From positions 3,008,001-3,072,000 of the forward strand of contig JAPTOF010000007.1 in NCBI GenBank assembly GCA_028554755.1: 64,000 nucleotides of DNA. Direction: 5' to 3'. The notes beneath the pieces are model-generated. The model was given only the letters and a program-made list of their open reading frames with translations, was not told the origin of the DNA and ran no database searches. Below are positions 1-12,210 of this stretch, piece after piece. Both the position numbers and the translations under genes were made by a program. The stretch's first letter is position 1. Every line of letters starts with the position of its first letter. The DNA is from Cordia subcordata. Its lineage: Eukaryota; Streptophyta; Magnoliopsida; Boraginales; Cordiaceae.

Positions 1-189
1 GCCACTTGTATATTGTTTGATTTGGAAACTTTATGTCTTTTGAAAAGGATAATAGAAGAATATTTAGTACAAGTTGGTTTTAAATAGATAAGAATGAATA
101 GTGATAGAACAAGATTTCATTGGTGTGTGTAGCAATGAGGAGCTACAAATTAAATAGAGGACATGTGAAGGTTAGAACTCAAATGCATT

Positions 190-214
190 CTATATATATA
201 TATATATATATATA
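190..214. repeat. (AT)n microsatellite
   Basis: A run of about twelve TA units. Similar short AT runs occur at 893-913, 4272-4291 and 7458-7482. Confidence 0.9.
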
Positions 215-412
215 TTTGCATATAAACTATCACATTTAGCAATCCACATGCGCTTTTTACCTCAAATTTGCCTTAGTTTGCATGCACTACCAAAACCTAA
301 TTTTTTAAGAGATCCCACATTAGCTCAAAAGTTCTTTCACAGAAGTGGGAAAGTGAGTTACAGAGATCAGCTATTGGAGGAATGAAATTTATCATAACGT
401 CCTAAAGCTTGC

Positions 413-691
413 TGTTAAAAATCATTAAGATTTTATATTAAAAATAATTAATCAATGAGAAGAATGGTCAAGACCTTATCTAGTGAATTGGAGTTGGTTA
501 TTTTTCGATGCGAGAGGAGTGTACATTTGATTTCAATACCACCAATCATGTACGATTTGCAATGAGTAAAACAGATAGAGATAGGTCCCACAAAAATGAT
601 TGTGCCAATACTCATCTCTAATACCATGTTAAGAATTACTGAAGTATCATTTTAAAAACTAATTGATCAATGAGAAGAGTTAGACAAGATG
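413..691 (-). mobile_element. TRIM-like LTR pair (decayed)
   Basis: Two diverged direct copies of about 65 bp lie at 413-476 and 627-691. Both begin TGTTAA on the plus strand and share a CAATGAGAAGA core. Read on the minus strand, the upstream copy ends in TTCTTAACA and is followed at once by TGGTATTAGAGA, close to the plant initiator-Met primer-binding site TGGTATCAGAGC. Only about 150 bp separate the copies and no coding capacity is visible. The outer LTR borders and a target duplication could not be fixed, so the extent is approximate. Confidence 0.35.
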
Positions 692-1798
692 GAATGAGAT
701 AAGAAATGGAATGAATTTGAAAATAGAATAAACTTGGTAATGAATATGTCATACTTGGTACACTTTAATAATAATGGTAGGAATAAATGTATTGATTCTA
801 AATTTATGTTTGGTAATTACTATACTATAGTATAGTATTGGAAATGATCTATATAGAAAGTCAAAATTGCCACTATATTATTATATTATATTATATATAT
901 ATATATATATATATTATAGTAATAAAATTAATTATCCAATATATTACTGAAAGAATACCAAAACTAATGTAAAGTATATTTATATTAATAACCTTGATAA
1001 GAAAATAATAATGAATATGTATGTGTATATATAGGAATATATAATCTAGTGAAATTTTTTATTTTTTGTTTTAGTTTTTATTTTATTTTTATTTCTTTTT
1101 TTATTTTTAAATTTAAATTTTTATTTTTATTTCTATTTTTAAAAATTTTTATTTTATTTTAAATTTTCTATTGTTAATTTTAAATTTTTTATTTTCTATT
1201 TTTTATTTTGATATAAAATGCTAAATGTTAATTTTAAAAGATTATTTTACTCGTTTGACGAAAAATCTCATTCCCACAAACATTTATTTTTGTCAATCAT
1301 TTCTACAAACATGGGAATGAATCATTCCCATGGGTTTTGTGAGGAATGGCTATTCCTATTTTCATAGGAATGGGATTCCCTCGATAATAAAATTTTTAGG
1401 GTACCAATCATGGGATCTAAAAGAGAGTTAAGAATTCCATTCCATTCTCAAGCTGTTCCCACAACTAAGAGTTACTAGTTGAACGCTCAAATATAAATTC
1501 CTTATATGAATGATTGAGGCTAGTTGGCCTATAGATTTAAAAGGGTTCATCCATAGTTTTGGCGGGATATCTTTTGTCCACAAATAAAAACAAAGTAGGC
1601 TTTTATTAATAGTCCATGAAACCTTAAATTCCCACGTTGTAGCGTACATTATGCCAATAAGTCCCACTCTTAACCCTTGCTGAAAAGTTGCTAGTATGTT
1701 GATTACACACCAGATATTGATAAAAACTAAGGGACAATGCCCCTTAACCTAAGTGGGCTACAAGTGAAGAAACTGATACTTGATTGAGGCCGATTGGG

Positions 1799-1840
1799 TG
1801 GGGGGGTGGGGGGGGGGAGGGGGAAGGGAAGGGGAGGATG
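1799..1840 (+). repeat. G-rich run, possible G-quadruplex
   Basis: The plus strand carries a purine run with several tracts of four to ten G separated by single T or A bases. It fits the G-quadruplex pattern. No gene is adjacent. Confidence 0.6.
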
Positions 1841-2226
1841 GTTGGGTTCTGTGCAAGACCGAGAAAGTTTTTATTTGAAAGGAGAGATGCTATAGGGTTC
1901 CATACTTGATGAAAAAGCCCTTTTTGTTTTATCTCATTAGTAAAGCATGAAGGTTCTTATTGAGAACTAAAGCACAAACGAGAAAACGTATAAACGTATG
2001 CACGTTAGCACAAATCCTTTCTACCTTTACTAATCTTTCTTTCCATCGTTTTATGGTTTTATACTGTTATTTTACACCTTACATCAACTGTTTCATTAAT
2101 TTAAAAGGAACAAATAATGACTCTTCTTCCATTTATATTTGAAGGAAATGGTTAGACGGTAACGGTCTGGACGTTTACTTGGTTTTCCAAATGAAAAATA
2201 ATAGGATACTAGCATGATTAGCACAA

Positions 2227-2228
<2 letters not shown>

Positions 2229-2283
<55 letters not shown>
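2229..2283. repeat. (AT)n microsatellite, long
   Basis: A near-perfect run of about 27 TA units, the longest dinucleotide repeat in the window. Confidence 0.95.
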
Positions 2284-2284
<1 letters not shown>

Positions 2285-2907
2285 CCTGAAAAGAAAAGAG
2301 AAACCGTATTATGTGTGTGACGCTTTTGAACATCAGGTTTAGATTCCTTCTTTAACTTTCTAATATCGAGAAAAGCATTCATTAACATTAGTAAATTAAT
2401 TTTTATCATAATGTTATAATACGATAATCATACTCTCTTATTGAATCTAAAATGTGTTCCACAACTCACAAGTGAAATATAGTGGAATTCAAATATTAAA
2501 TAGAGTGGAATCCCTCAAAGACATCACCACCACTGGTCTATATTCGTTGTTGACCACTATTTGTAATTGAATGAGAATTTCTCTTTCGAGTTTCACGTGG
2601 TTCAATATATTCATACACATCTCTCATATTCTATTTATCATCTAAAAAATATTTTCCTCTTTATGCTTATTCTGATCAGCATCTATGAATTTGATGAATA
2701 ACTTCAAAAAGCTTTGTTTCCCAGCTGTGATGAAAGCTGAAACGATTATTCCCAAGCACTTTCGAGAACCCACATGCTTCACAATATCTAAAGTGGCATT
2801 TATTCCAAAATTGTATCATGTTAAAGCCCTCCACGAGTCAAAAGTAAGACATCTTTTTGGAAAGCACTATAGATGTGGATAAAAAGCCTCTGCCCACCCT
2901 TGTGCTA

Positions 2908-3027
2908 TACAAAAGTTATACTTTATGACTTTTTTCAAAAGTTAGAATTTCTAGCTTCTCAAAGGAATATTTTTTGAAAATTTTCTTAAAAGAAATGCTT
3001 TTGAAAAAAGGTAATTCAAACGAGCCC
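2908..3027. mobile_element. Partial MITE of the GGGCC-TTTGGATT family
   Basis: The segment has the A/T-run body typical of the family and the right terminus TTCAAACGAGCCC followed by TTA. I see no matching left terminus, so this is a half element. Confidence 0.4.
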
Positions 3028-3334
3028 TTAGTCACCACTATTTGGTTAAGGATTTATCCACTATGAGATATTAAATTGTTCGAGAAATTCTAGATCGTGT
3101 CAGAGTAAGGATCATATTATTGACAGGACCGTGCTAGCTAGTGTGTTGTAGATATTTATCCAATATTTGTATTATTTGATGATGTCATATGAATTCCTAG
3201 GAATATGTAAAACATATGGCTAACTAATAACGAAAGTTTTGTGAAAGGTCGGTATACATCAATTTCTTGTTTTTATTAATCAATACTGTGGAATTGATGA
3301 GGCATATTTTTAACTTTTCAACCTATAGATATAG

Positions 3335-6329
3335 CTAAGAGTAGCCTTTTCTTGATGCTAGAAGATCATCATAATACTTTGCCAACCATCCTTCAATGAT
3401 ATCAACCTCAATCTGCCGTTGCTTGACCAACCATTGCGGATCACTTTTGTCTGCTGGAAGTATGTCTAAGCAATGCGAACCTGCAAAATTCACATCATAA
3501 TTGTATTACTAGCTAGTAATAAAGAAATTTTAGAGGTTCGGTTTGAATATTCTCGTAACTTATAAAGTCACAAACGAGATTTAATCGTTAAGAAGTGACG
3601 AGCATAATTGATTAACGCTTGCGCATATTAGATTTTCGGCAACTGAGAATACTAACCATTGGCTGTATAGACTGCAAGGACACTGTCCGATATGTCCTCC
3701 AGGACCCTACAATCATAATAAACCAAATATGCAATATGACTTATACAATATTATTTTATGTGCAAATATTGAGTAATTGAATATCAAGATTTATAATATT
3801 AAATGGTTTTTCAAGTACCCGCCACTACTATATGGATCTCGTAGGCCATTGGAGAAGATGATGTTGCTAGCAAATCGATGAAGAATTAATTTAATATCCT
3901 GCATTAGATTTTGTGTAATGGACATATTATTAATACGTTAAATATACAATTAATAATAAATTTAAATATATTTAAGATTGGCTAGAGAAACATATATACA
4001 TGGCCTCCATAATAAGTTGTCACCCAATGAGGTCGAGGTAGAACGCCATATAAGCTCTTGCAATGCTCGATGAATTCGGACATAATGAATGGTGATGGTG
4101 GAAACATGGTATCATTGCTACCGCGACCAATGGGAATCACCATGTCACTGCATGTCTTTAAATCCAAAAAATAAAAATAAAAATAAATAAAATAGTTAAG
4201 ACAAAAGATTTAAGATCTTAAACAAAGGACTTGATATCTATAATTTTTCTTTTTTTTAAGGTAAGATGAGTATATATATATATATATATAATACAATGAC
4301 TTTTTTTTAATGTGAGTGTGACACAGTGAGCAATAAGGGCACATAAATGTATGCGAAATGAAAAAGATTAAACCAAGATCCTGTCTTGAAATCATATTAA
4401 CAATTATGGTATTTCATTCTAAAAGTAATTGATGTTATATAGAAGAAGCCCCACGATTTAAAAAATTAACAATATATCCACAAAAATCATCTTTCCCAGA
4501 ACTTTAAATTGGCCAGAAATATATAATTTGTAAAGAAGCCAAATTTCTAAATTCTAAGAAAAATCTGAAATTTAAAAAAAAATATACTTTTGAAAAAACC
4601 TAATCGAATCCAACCCTAAACCCTACATTATATATAACTTACTTGCCAACTCCATCCAATCCTTGTTTCAGTGGGATGATTGTAGTAATCTGTATCGATG
4701 CACGTTTTGTTTCCCCAGTAAGCAACAAGTCCAGCAAATATGCGGTCAAGAACATCACTTCCTTCAGCGGCCCCATCAATTCCGCCGCAAACCACACTCA
4801 CTGGATATCTTGGTGGAGCATTATACTGTGCAGCAGAAGAATATACAGAGTCCAAGAGATCTTTCAGCTCAGATGAATTGTCTAGCTGCCTGCGGAAAAA
4901 AGGAGTAAAAAGAGTGTAGGGATTAGTTCACGTAATTGATATTTTTACCTTTTTGACGAAAAAAAGATATTAATGAAAAAGACAAAATCGGGTAACACAC
5001 TGTTTTTACGATTCAGAAAGATATAATAAAACGAAGTTAATGAAAGATTACGAGCAAGTCTTGAATCTCTGGCTTAAAATGGAGAGACCATTGCGCATGG
5101 AAGCGACTTTGTCAATTTCAGACCATGAATTTCGTATAGTTTGGTAACAGCTCTCACTAACGTTCTGCAATATATGCCACCAAAATGCATTTCAGGAACA
5201 TTAATGAATTTCCATTTCCAACCCCGAAAGAGAAACTGAAAAAGGAAGGGGAAAAAAAGGGAAGTTTCCCTTTTTACTTACATTGAAATCTTGGGTGACA
5301 ATAGAGTAATATCCATTTTGTGGAGTAATGTTATCGAAGTAAAGAATAGGGGCTGATGATGCAAGAGCTCCCAGAGCAATATGTGGGTATTTGAGCCGGA
5401 ACCATGAAGCCAGCACTGAAAAATTCATGCAAGATTTACGTAAATAAGATATTAACTGAATCTGTATAGTAATAAAGGACAGTCTAATGCAGGAAACGAA
5501 TGAGCTAATAAATTGATCGACAATCCAATCGTAATAAAAGACAGTCCTGTGCACAAAACAAACGAGGTAATTAATGAAGTGATAGGTGATAATGTTTTAT
5601 CACTTACTTCCTCCATAAGATCCTCCAACAACAATAACTGGAGAATCGGGTGAAGAAAATTGTTCCTTTACGTGCAACAGCACCTCTGCAAAATCAGCGA
5701 TGGCTTGAGCCGAGTTGAAATAACCGCGAGTAGTCTCATTCTCCAAGGCTTCTTGCATTGATACAAATGGAACCGAATCTCCATAAAATCGGTGCTGCAA
5801 AGATTCAAGACATAAAAAAAGGACGTGGTATTTTAAAATTGACATTCAACGTGCACACCAACTGGTAAAAGTCGATATCATACTATTATCATACCTCTAT
5901 GTAAACAAGAAGAGCCTTGAAGCGAGGCGCATTATCGGTAAGAAACCCGATAACATCTAAAAAGATGCCATCGTCTAGTGGTTCTTCAGCACCAAGATAA
6001 GCAAAAATAGGTGCGTTTGTGCTTGAGCCACCCCAGAATTTGGAGTTGACAACATATTTTTGCTTAAAAGTTGCATAGCTTCCAGGTGCAAAGTTGAAGT
6101 GATCCAAAGTTTGTGTGTAATAATATGCCTTAAAATCATCTGATGAAACAGATGCGGATTTGGTGCGATGGGTTTTTTGTAGGTTGGTTTTCTGGAATGG
6201 AATGAGCCTTGGGATGTTGTATGATGCTGCTGAAATAGAGTTTGCGAAGAAAAAGAAAAGCAGAGGGAATAATAAGAACGTCATAGATTTCAACTTGGAA
6301 AAGTTTGAAATATTTTGTTGATTTTCCAT
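3335..6329 (-). CDS. Lysosomal Pro-X carboxypeptidase-like, serine peptidase family S28
   Basis: This gene encodes a secreted or vacuolar serine carboxypeptidase that would cleave C-terminal residues after proline. Nine exons: 6329-5895, 5794-5608, 5415-5282, 5164-5052, 4889-4643, 4155-4000, 3898-3819, 3706-3657 and 3480-3335. Together they give 515 residues, the usual family length. A signal peptide lies at residues 16-35 ([19 protein letters not shown] follows an N-terminal extension). The nucleophile motif is GGSYGG at 202-207, with Ser204. Asp445 sits in [10 protein letters not shown] and His470 in GSHCLDI, completing the S28 triad. All introns fit GT-AG. The match to the S28 family is by recognised motifs; the exact substrate is inferred. 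Translation may start at Met1 (6329) or at Met16 (6284), which directly begins the signal peptide. Confidence 0.93.
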
Positions 6330-6367
6330 CTCGACTGTTGTGCCTTGAAGTTTGCTCCAACTGTGTG

Positions 6368-6375
6368 TTTATATA
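6368..6375 (-). promoter_or_regulatory. Candidate TATA box of the Pro-X carboxypeptidase gene
   Basis: TATATAAA on the minus strand lies about 40 bases upstream of the first ATG. A start of transcription about 30 bases downstream would leave a leader of only some ten bases before Met1. That makes use of the downstream Met16 plausible. Confidence 0.45.
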
Positions 6376-6552
6376 CACACAACATCTTGAATTTGTGGTT
6401 AATTGGTGAAATCCAGGAATTATTTTACTAGCTAGAGTATATTTCGTGTCATGTATAGGATAAGTATTTTAATATTTTATTTATTATTAATGGTTAATTA
6501 TATTTTTATGATCTATATTAGGATAAAAATTAAATATTTTGTGTAAAACTTA

Positions 6553-7127
6553 GAGCCTGTTTGAAAGTGTTCTTGTTTTTTTGTTTTGTAAAACAGTTTT
6601 ATAGAATAATTTTTAAAAATAAAACAACAAAAAATTTATTTGGATGGAAGATCATTTTATTTTTTTTATCTTGAATTAAAAAGACCATTACACCCTTATT
6701 TTTTTTATATATTTGATTTTTTCCTCTAATAAGCATATATTTACATATGTATATATGTGTGTGTATGTATAATGTGTGTGTCCTAAAAGAGGCTAGATAG
6801 GCATAGATTGGCGTGAGGGCAAGGATGGGGGGTAGGTGGGGTGGGCGAGGGTCAGGGTAGGTGGGGTGAGGGGGTGGGCTAGGGTCCGGGTAGGTTGGGG
6901 GAAGGAAAATAATTAAATAATTAAATTGCTCTTTTAAGAACAATATGTCAAAAACACATAAAAACAATAAAAATGTGTTTCCTGTTTTTTATTTTTAAAA
7001 ACACTTTTTTTTAGAACAATTTTCAAAAATAATTTTAGAAAACAACTGCTTCCAAACAAGTTTTTATGTTTTTTTGTTTTCAAAAACAAAAAAAAAATTG
7101 TTTTTGAAAACAGTTCCAAACAGCCCC
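6553..7127. mobile_element. MITE, about 575 bp, with TTA target duplication
   Basis: The left end GAGCCTGTTTGAAAGTGTT and the right end (reverse complement GGGGCTGTTTGGAACTGTT) form terminal inverted repeats. TTA flanks both sides (6550-6552 and 7128-7130), the target duplication expected for PIF/Harbinger-type elements. The body is made of A/T runs related to inverted sub-terminal copies, plus a G-rich block at 6823-6903. No transposase is encoded. Confidence 0.65.
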
Positions 7128-7130
7128 TTA

Positions 7131-7454
7131 ATTTTTGATAAATTTTTAATTCCAATTATTTTGTACGAACAAGAGATATAAAATAATTTAAAACTAATTT
7201 CGATTTTTGTAAAAACTATCAGGATTGATTGCGTATTATGCTTTATTATATTTTCATTCAGCAAGTTTTTTACATTTCCAAGTTCGCACAGGACGTTGAC
7301 GATAAGAGGTAATTGAAATGGTCGAAAGATATCACATATTTTATTGGGACAAAAACAACATTGAACAAAACCAACCAAATATATACGTTATCAACAAAAG
7401 TCCAAATAAGTTATTACAAATGGCATTTAAACAAGACAATAAAAATGCAATAAG

Positions 7455-7485
<31 letters not shown>

Positions 7486-10400
7486 TAGATAGATTGATAG
7501 ATATAGATTATATTTCTGGCTCAATCCGAACTACAGATTGTGCAGCTGCTATTAATTGATTCATTAATTGCAGGTTAGGCATATAATTTATTACTAATCG
7601 TAGCACTGTACTTGTTGTAATATATTATTCCATTACAAGAAAAGTCCTCCAATTACAGCGATTGATCATTTTTCTTGCTGCATGAAAAGGGAATTAAGAG
7701 GTCAAAATTTTTTAGCCCATTGCTGCACTAAATTGGATGTATTAATAAAGGATCAGAATCCTCACTCAGTCGTCGATATCTCCAAATAATTAGGAAATGA
7801 AAAACTGAAAACGTCATAAACAAATTAATCTCAACTACATATTCTGAAACTTTAATTTTTTTTCCTTGTTATTCCCTTCCATTTTCTTTAATATAATGCA
7901 ATTATATGTGAATAGGTCGTCTTCCAATTTGACATTGTTATGATATTATGAGTGAGATCTAATAATAGTGGATCGATGATCCAGATATAATATATTTAAA
8001 GAAGTTGTTATCATTAAATATTTCTCCTAATATTATGTGTGATGAGGAAAAAAGGAGAAAATTTGAAAAGAAATGTATAAATATCATAAACTATAGATAT
8101 GCGCTACTTCAGCTAAGTAATGGATTCTCCCGTCACTAATCTACAGTCTTTTTATAGTGTTGGCACATTTAATTAAGCTCATCATCATGGTGGTCGACTG
8201 CGGATACAATGTCCTGCCGGAAACCAATCACTAAAAACAGGCATCGATCACGTTACCAAAAGTGGAAGCAACACCGCATGCATTTTAGCAAAAGCTTTTA
8301 AGCATTTCAGCTTTAAGTCTTGTCCACCCTAATTTTGGTAATCACTATTGACTTGTAGGTGTTCTAGTTGAAGGTGCATATTATTAATAATTATTCGAAT
8401 AGTATAACAACAAATATGGACAACTCTGTAACATAAAAGCACAACTCGATGTATGATATTTTCTTATGTGTGGAGCGTATATAAGAAAGAACAAAGAAAG
8501 TTATTGGCTTTATATATAGCATACTAACTTAAATATGAGCGAAATCCAATTCTCATTTAAAATTTACGTCTTTAGAGGAAAAAAGAGATTAGAGAAACGT
8601 ATGCATCACATCCACTTAAAATAAAATATCACATGTGCACATTTCAATACTAATTTGTATCAAATACTAAAATAACATATTTTTTCCTCTTCATAGAAAT
8701 ACTGACTTTTAAAGAAAATGATACTCAATTATCCAGAAATATGGATGCATCATTTATGAAAGTGATTTAAGAAGTTTCAACCTTTGGCTGGAAGTTTTTA
8801 AATATGAATTAATTAACATTAAGCATAGTTACATTCTTATATTTGATATACAATATATTTGTAATATAATGATTCTGTGAAGATATACAAAATTACATCA
8901 TTTTAATATTAATTTGTGTGTTTTTAAATTTTTATTGACTATATTCAAAATTGTATCATATATTTATTTAAATTTTTTATGTTTAAACAAATGTTATTCT
9001 TTTTATTAAACTTAATTAATTTCTAAGTTGCTAAAAGTTGAATCTTTTATTTTATTCGAACGTGACATGCCACTCTTCTATAAAACCATGATTAATGCAG
9101 TGAATACTTGTCATTTTTTTCATATATATGATGAGTACGCGTAAGTGGGTCTACGTACCATTAGATATACAGTATAATTTGCATTGAATATGATCCAAAT
9201 TCTTCTTAGTTAACGAGTGGAAAAGGAAGGTTTCATTATCCAAATTATCGTCTTGATTGTAGCAGGAAATTGTGCATTATTCCAAATTAACGTCGCTCCA
9301 CATAGTTATGTTTTGTGGACCTTATAATACGTCTTCTAATGCTTCCCTCAGAGGACTCATCAGATTGCCACTTAGAAAGGATGAATTCCTCAAATTAGTT
9401 CTTTTCAAAAGCATTTTTTTATAATTAAAAAAATATATTTTTTCAGAAGTTAAATATTTGGCTTTTAAAAAAAATTAAATTTGAGTTTTTTAAGAATTAC
9501 AACTTTTTTAGTAACCAATTCAAGTACTTATTGCAAAAATGATATACTTTTTCCTCGTTCTTCTTTGTCTTCACTCCAATACTTAATAGTCTACACGCAA
9601 AAGCGTGGAAGTTACGGTTGAGAATCATCTTCACTGGGACCTCTTTTTCCCCCAATAATTTGCCAAATGTGTGTGGATGTGTGTGTCTCATTTTCCATTG
9701 TGACAAATGCATGCCCTCTTACAATTGACTGTGATGAGACAGTTCCTTGCTCCATTCATTTACCGGCGCTATCATCGCATTTGGAAAGAAAGAAATTAAA
9801 GGATATGGAACGTAGCCAGAACGTCGCGACTTTGAAGAAATCGGATCTTGAAGTTGATTTATAGAGTAAGGTGTATATTATTTTTAGAAAGTTGAAGAAA
9901 AACCTTTTGGATACGTCTATCTGTCTGGGCATGAAACATAGATAAAAAAATAAGCTAATTAGATAGCGGCTAGGATTTGTTAGTCACACCTTGTACTCTT
10001 GCAGAAATGTTAAAGAAATCCTCAATTTCTTAGAGACAAAAAAAAAAAAAAAAAAGTAGTGCCCCCTTTAGCAATACTGCTAGAAATTGGTGCATTTGAA
10101 AGCGAAATTTTGAGACGAAAATTTTTCGTCTCAAATTGAAACCGAAAATTTGGATAAAAATTTTTAATAAGTTAATACATATTTGAGGCAGAATTTGAAA
10201 ACGGATATTTGAATTTTTCATCTCAATTAGAGACAGAATTTTCCTTCTCAACATTTGAGACGAAAGTTTTTTATACGGAAAATTTCCGTGGATCCAATTT
10301 TGTTTTTTTTTTTACCGCAAGTTAAATTAGATAATTTTGACTAACTGGCTAATTGATATATTTATATCAAAAACGTATCTGTTTATCTGTGCCCTTTCTT

Positions 10401-10620
10401 TTGGGATCTTAATCTTTACCTTTTGTACTTACGGGTTTTAATGTGTTCTTCCAGGAGCCTCAAGCCACAATCACTTGATTATGTTTATTAAAATAATAAT
10501 ATAAGCCTGCAGAATAACATCAAAAACTCGGTATCAATTTCCCAAAGAAATAAAGAAAGCAAAAGAGCGCTCCCTCAAGTAATTTCTTGCGGTTTAACAG
10601 GCATCCACGAGTTTCCAACT
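7131..10620. other. Intergenic region without supported gene
   Basis: AT-rich sequence with a short AT microsatellite at 7458-7482. Open frames such as 9667-9864 show no family similarity that I can name. A segment at 10080-10290 carries repeated GAGACGAAA/TTTCGTCTC words in both orientations, like the sub-terminal part of a decayed DNA transposon. I see no clear ends. Confidence 0.5.
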
Positions 10621-10630
10621 TTCTGCCTGC

Positions 10631-11015
10631 TGATTGGTTTACAATATATTCTTACTTCATATAAAAATTAAAAACCAAGTTTCAAATTTTCATGTAAGAT
10701 CTTAGATTACTCTACTTAGAATCAATTGATTCCAAAATAAAATTCTTTAATTCTTAACTTGGTACCAGAGTTGACTTCTTACATTGGCCTGTTCATCACG
10801 CACGTTCATCTATAAGTGCCTGATGATATCTTCACTGGACCTTGATGCAGTCTTGTTTATCATAATATATATCTATTAAGGCTAATCTTGTTTCTCATGT
10901 ATCTATTCATGTGGTGACCCTACTCTATAGGCAACCAACCACAATTGTATATTCAATCTAGTTCAGTTGAGTCTCATAGTGAGAGAATGTTACGATATAT
11001 TCTTGTTCAATATAA

Positions 11016-11048
<33 letters not shown>

Positions 11049-11124
11049 CTGAAGTTTTCACTCTACATAATATAAGATCTTGGATTATTTTACTTGGTGT
11101 CATTCCCTCATGGTTCTTATAACA
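10631..11124 (+). mobile_element. TRIM-like element (paired short LTRs, PBS)
   Basis: Two diverged direct copies lie at 10631-10763 and 10988-11124. They share the successive words ATATATTCTT, ATATAAAA, AGTTT and AAGATCTTRGATTA in the same order. The first copy ends TTCTTAAC and is followed at 10764 by TGGTACCAGAG, close to the initiator-Met primer-binding site. The second copy starts TGTTACG and ends ATAACA, which fits TG...CA LTR ends. An AAT triplet run (11016-11048) has expanded inside the second copy. The internal region is about 220 bp with no coding capacity. The element is too diverged to show a target duplication. Confidence 0.45.
11016..11048. repeat. (AAT)n microsatellite
   Basis: About eleven ATA/AAT triplets in a row, inside the second LTR-like copy of the TRIM-like element. 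Confidence 0.9.
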
Positions 11125-11929
11125 AATATTAATTTGGTCTCCCAAATTGTTTTTCTTCAAAACGAGACTGTAGTAGGCAAATTATTACCATATTATTAGT
11201 TTCCTACGTTTGAATCTCTCTCAGAAAACGCGAAAAAGAGAATCCAAATCCAAAAGTAAGTGAGTGAATTGTTCTACTCCCTTCTACACATTATTAAGTA
11301 GACAAGAAGCAGTGGGGAATTTAGTGAGGAGTACGCGTTCTACGAGGGCGCAATTGTGATGCGGGCATAATAATCCTTTGGGTATTAGTTACTTGTAGCA
11401 AGGGCAAGTCAACTTGGCCATAGCTTTTGGTGGGGGCAAAGCATCTCCAAATCATACTGCGTGCAGGGAGGTGATATGGATGGTTGACCTGGTCCAAACA
11501 CTTCTCACGCGCAACAAATGCAGGCTTGCAATATCAAATTTGGAACCCTCTCTTGCTTTCTTGTGTGTTAGTGATTGTGAAAAGAAAATGACATGCAATA
11601 GTCTTTTGGTGCATCTTCCTATTAAGGAACTTTGAGCACAAGTGTTTGACCCCAACAAATATAAAAGGGGGAAAAATAAAAAGAAATGCTTATCAGCGTT
11701 GAATAATCAAATTGCACAAGTTAGATTCTCCGTCTTATAAAAAAAAAAAAAAAGAAAAGAAAAGAACAATAGTTAACCTTGAGAAAATCATTGAAATAGA
11801 CTTGGATAAGAGTCTCCTCCTGTATTAGTGAAAGTTCCGTTGTTGACTCGGCTAATACATTTTTAAAGCAAAATTTTGCACTCTGCAATTTATCAGTTAA
11901 TGATCGGATCTGTTCGGTGTTTGAATGAT

Positions 11930-12210
11930 TGAAGTAGAAGAGTTGGATATGTCTCTACACATGATCAACTTGCGGATATTATGACCAAAGGATTGTTCAT
12001 AATTCGTTTTCGTATTCTTCGTGGCAAGCTCACCTTCATTGTTCCTGCTTTGCTTGAGGGGGCATGATAAGGATTAGCACTAATTCTCTTGTTTAATTTT
12101 CAAATGCCAATTGTATAGTTATTATACTTATCTTTATTTTGCACTTGTTGTCTGTTGTAACATACATAGTGCATATTTTGTACGCATAATAATCTTATGT
12201 GAAATACAAG
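11930..12210 (+). mobile_element. Ty1/copia retrotransposon 3' end: RNase H tail plus LTR fragment
   Basis: The plus strand reads GYVSTHDQLADIMTKGL and then ends in LRGKLTFIVPALLEGA stop. This is the C-terminus of a Ty1/copia RNase H domain. The stop codon at 12065-12067 sits in a GAGGGGGCA polypurine tract and overlaps the TG that begins the 3' LTR. The LTR runs to about 12210, where the sequence changes to a copia gag fragment in the opposite orientation. No other pol domains lie upstream, so this is a truncated remnant. Confidence 0.75.

Larger units (their letters stand above)
1..3334. other. Intergenic region, repeat-rich, left edge
   Basis: I see no supported gene here. The stretch holds AT dinucleotide runs, a TRIM-like LTR pair near 413-691, a T-rich low-complexity block near 1050-1220, segments rich in GGAATG/CATTCC near 690-780 and 1260-1450 that look like the ends of a decayed DNA transposon, a G-run at 1799-1840 and a partial MITE ending at 3027. 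The short open frames lack codon structure or family similarity that I recognise. Confidence 0.6.

Noticed and set aside
5201..5554. Open frame of 117 codons on the minus strand with an N-terminal extension
   Set aside because: Only its middle part is exon 3 of the S28 peptidase. The rest is read-through into introns on both sides.
11414..11658. Opposed open frames of about 70 codons on both strands
   Set aside because: Neither shows recognisable similarity or neighbouring exons. Overlap on both strands points to chance.
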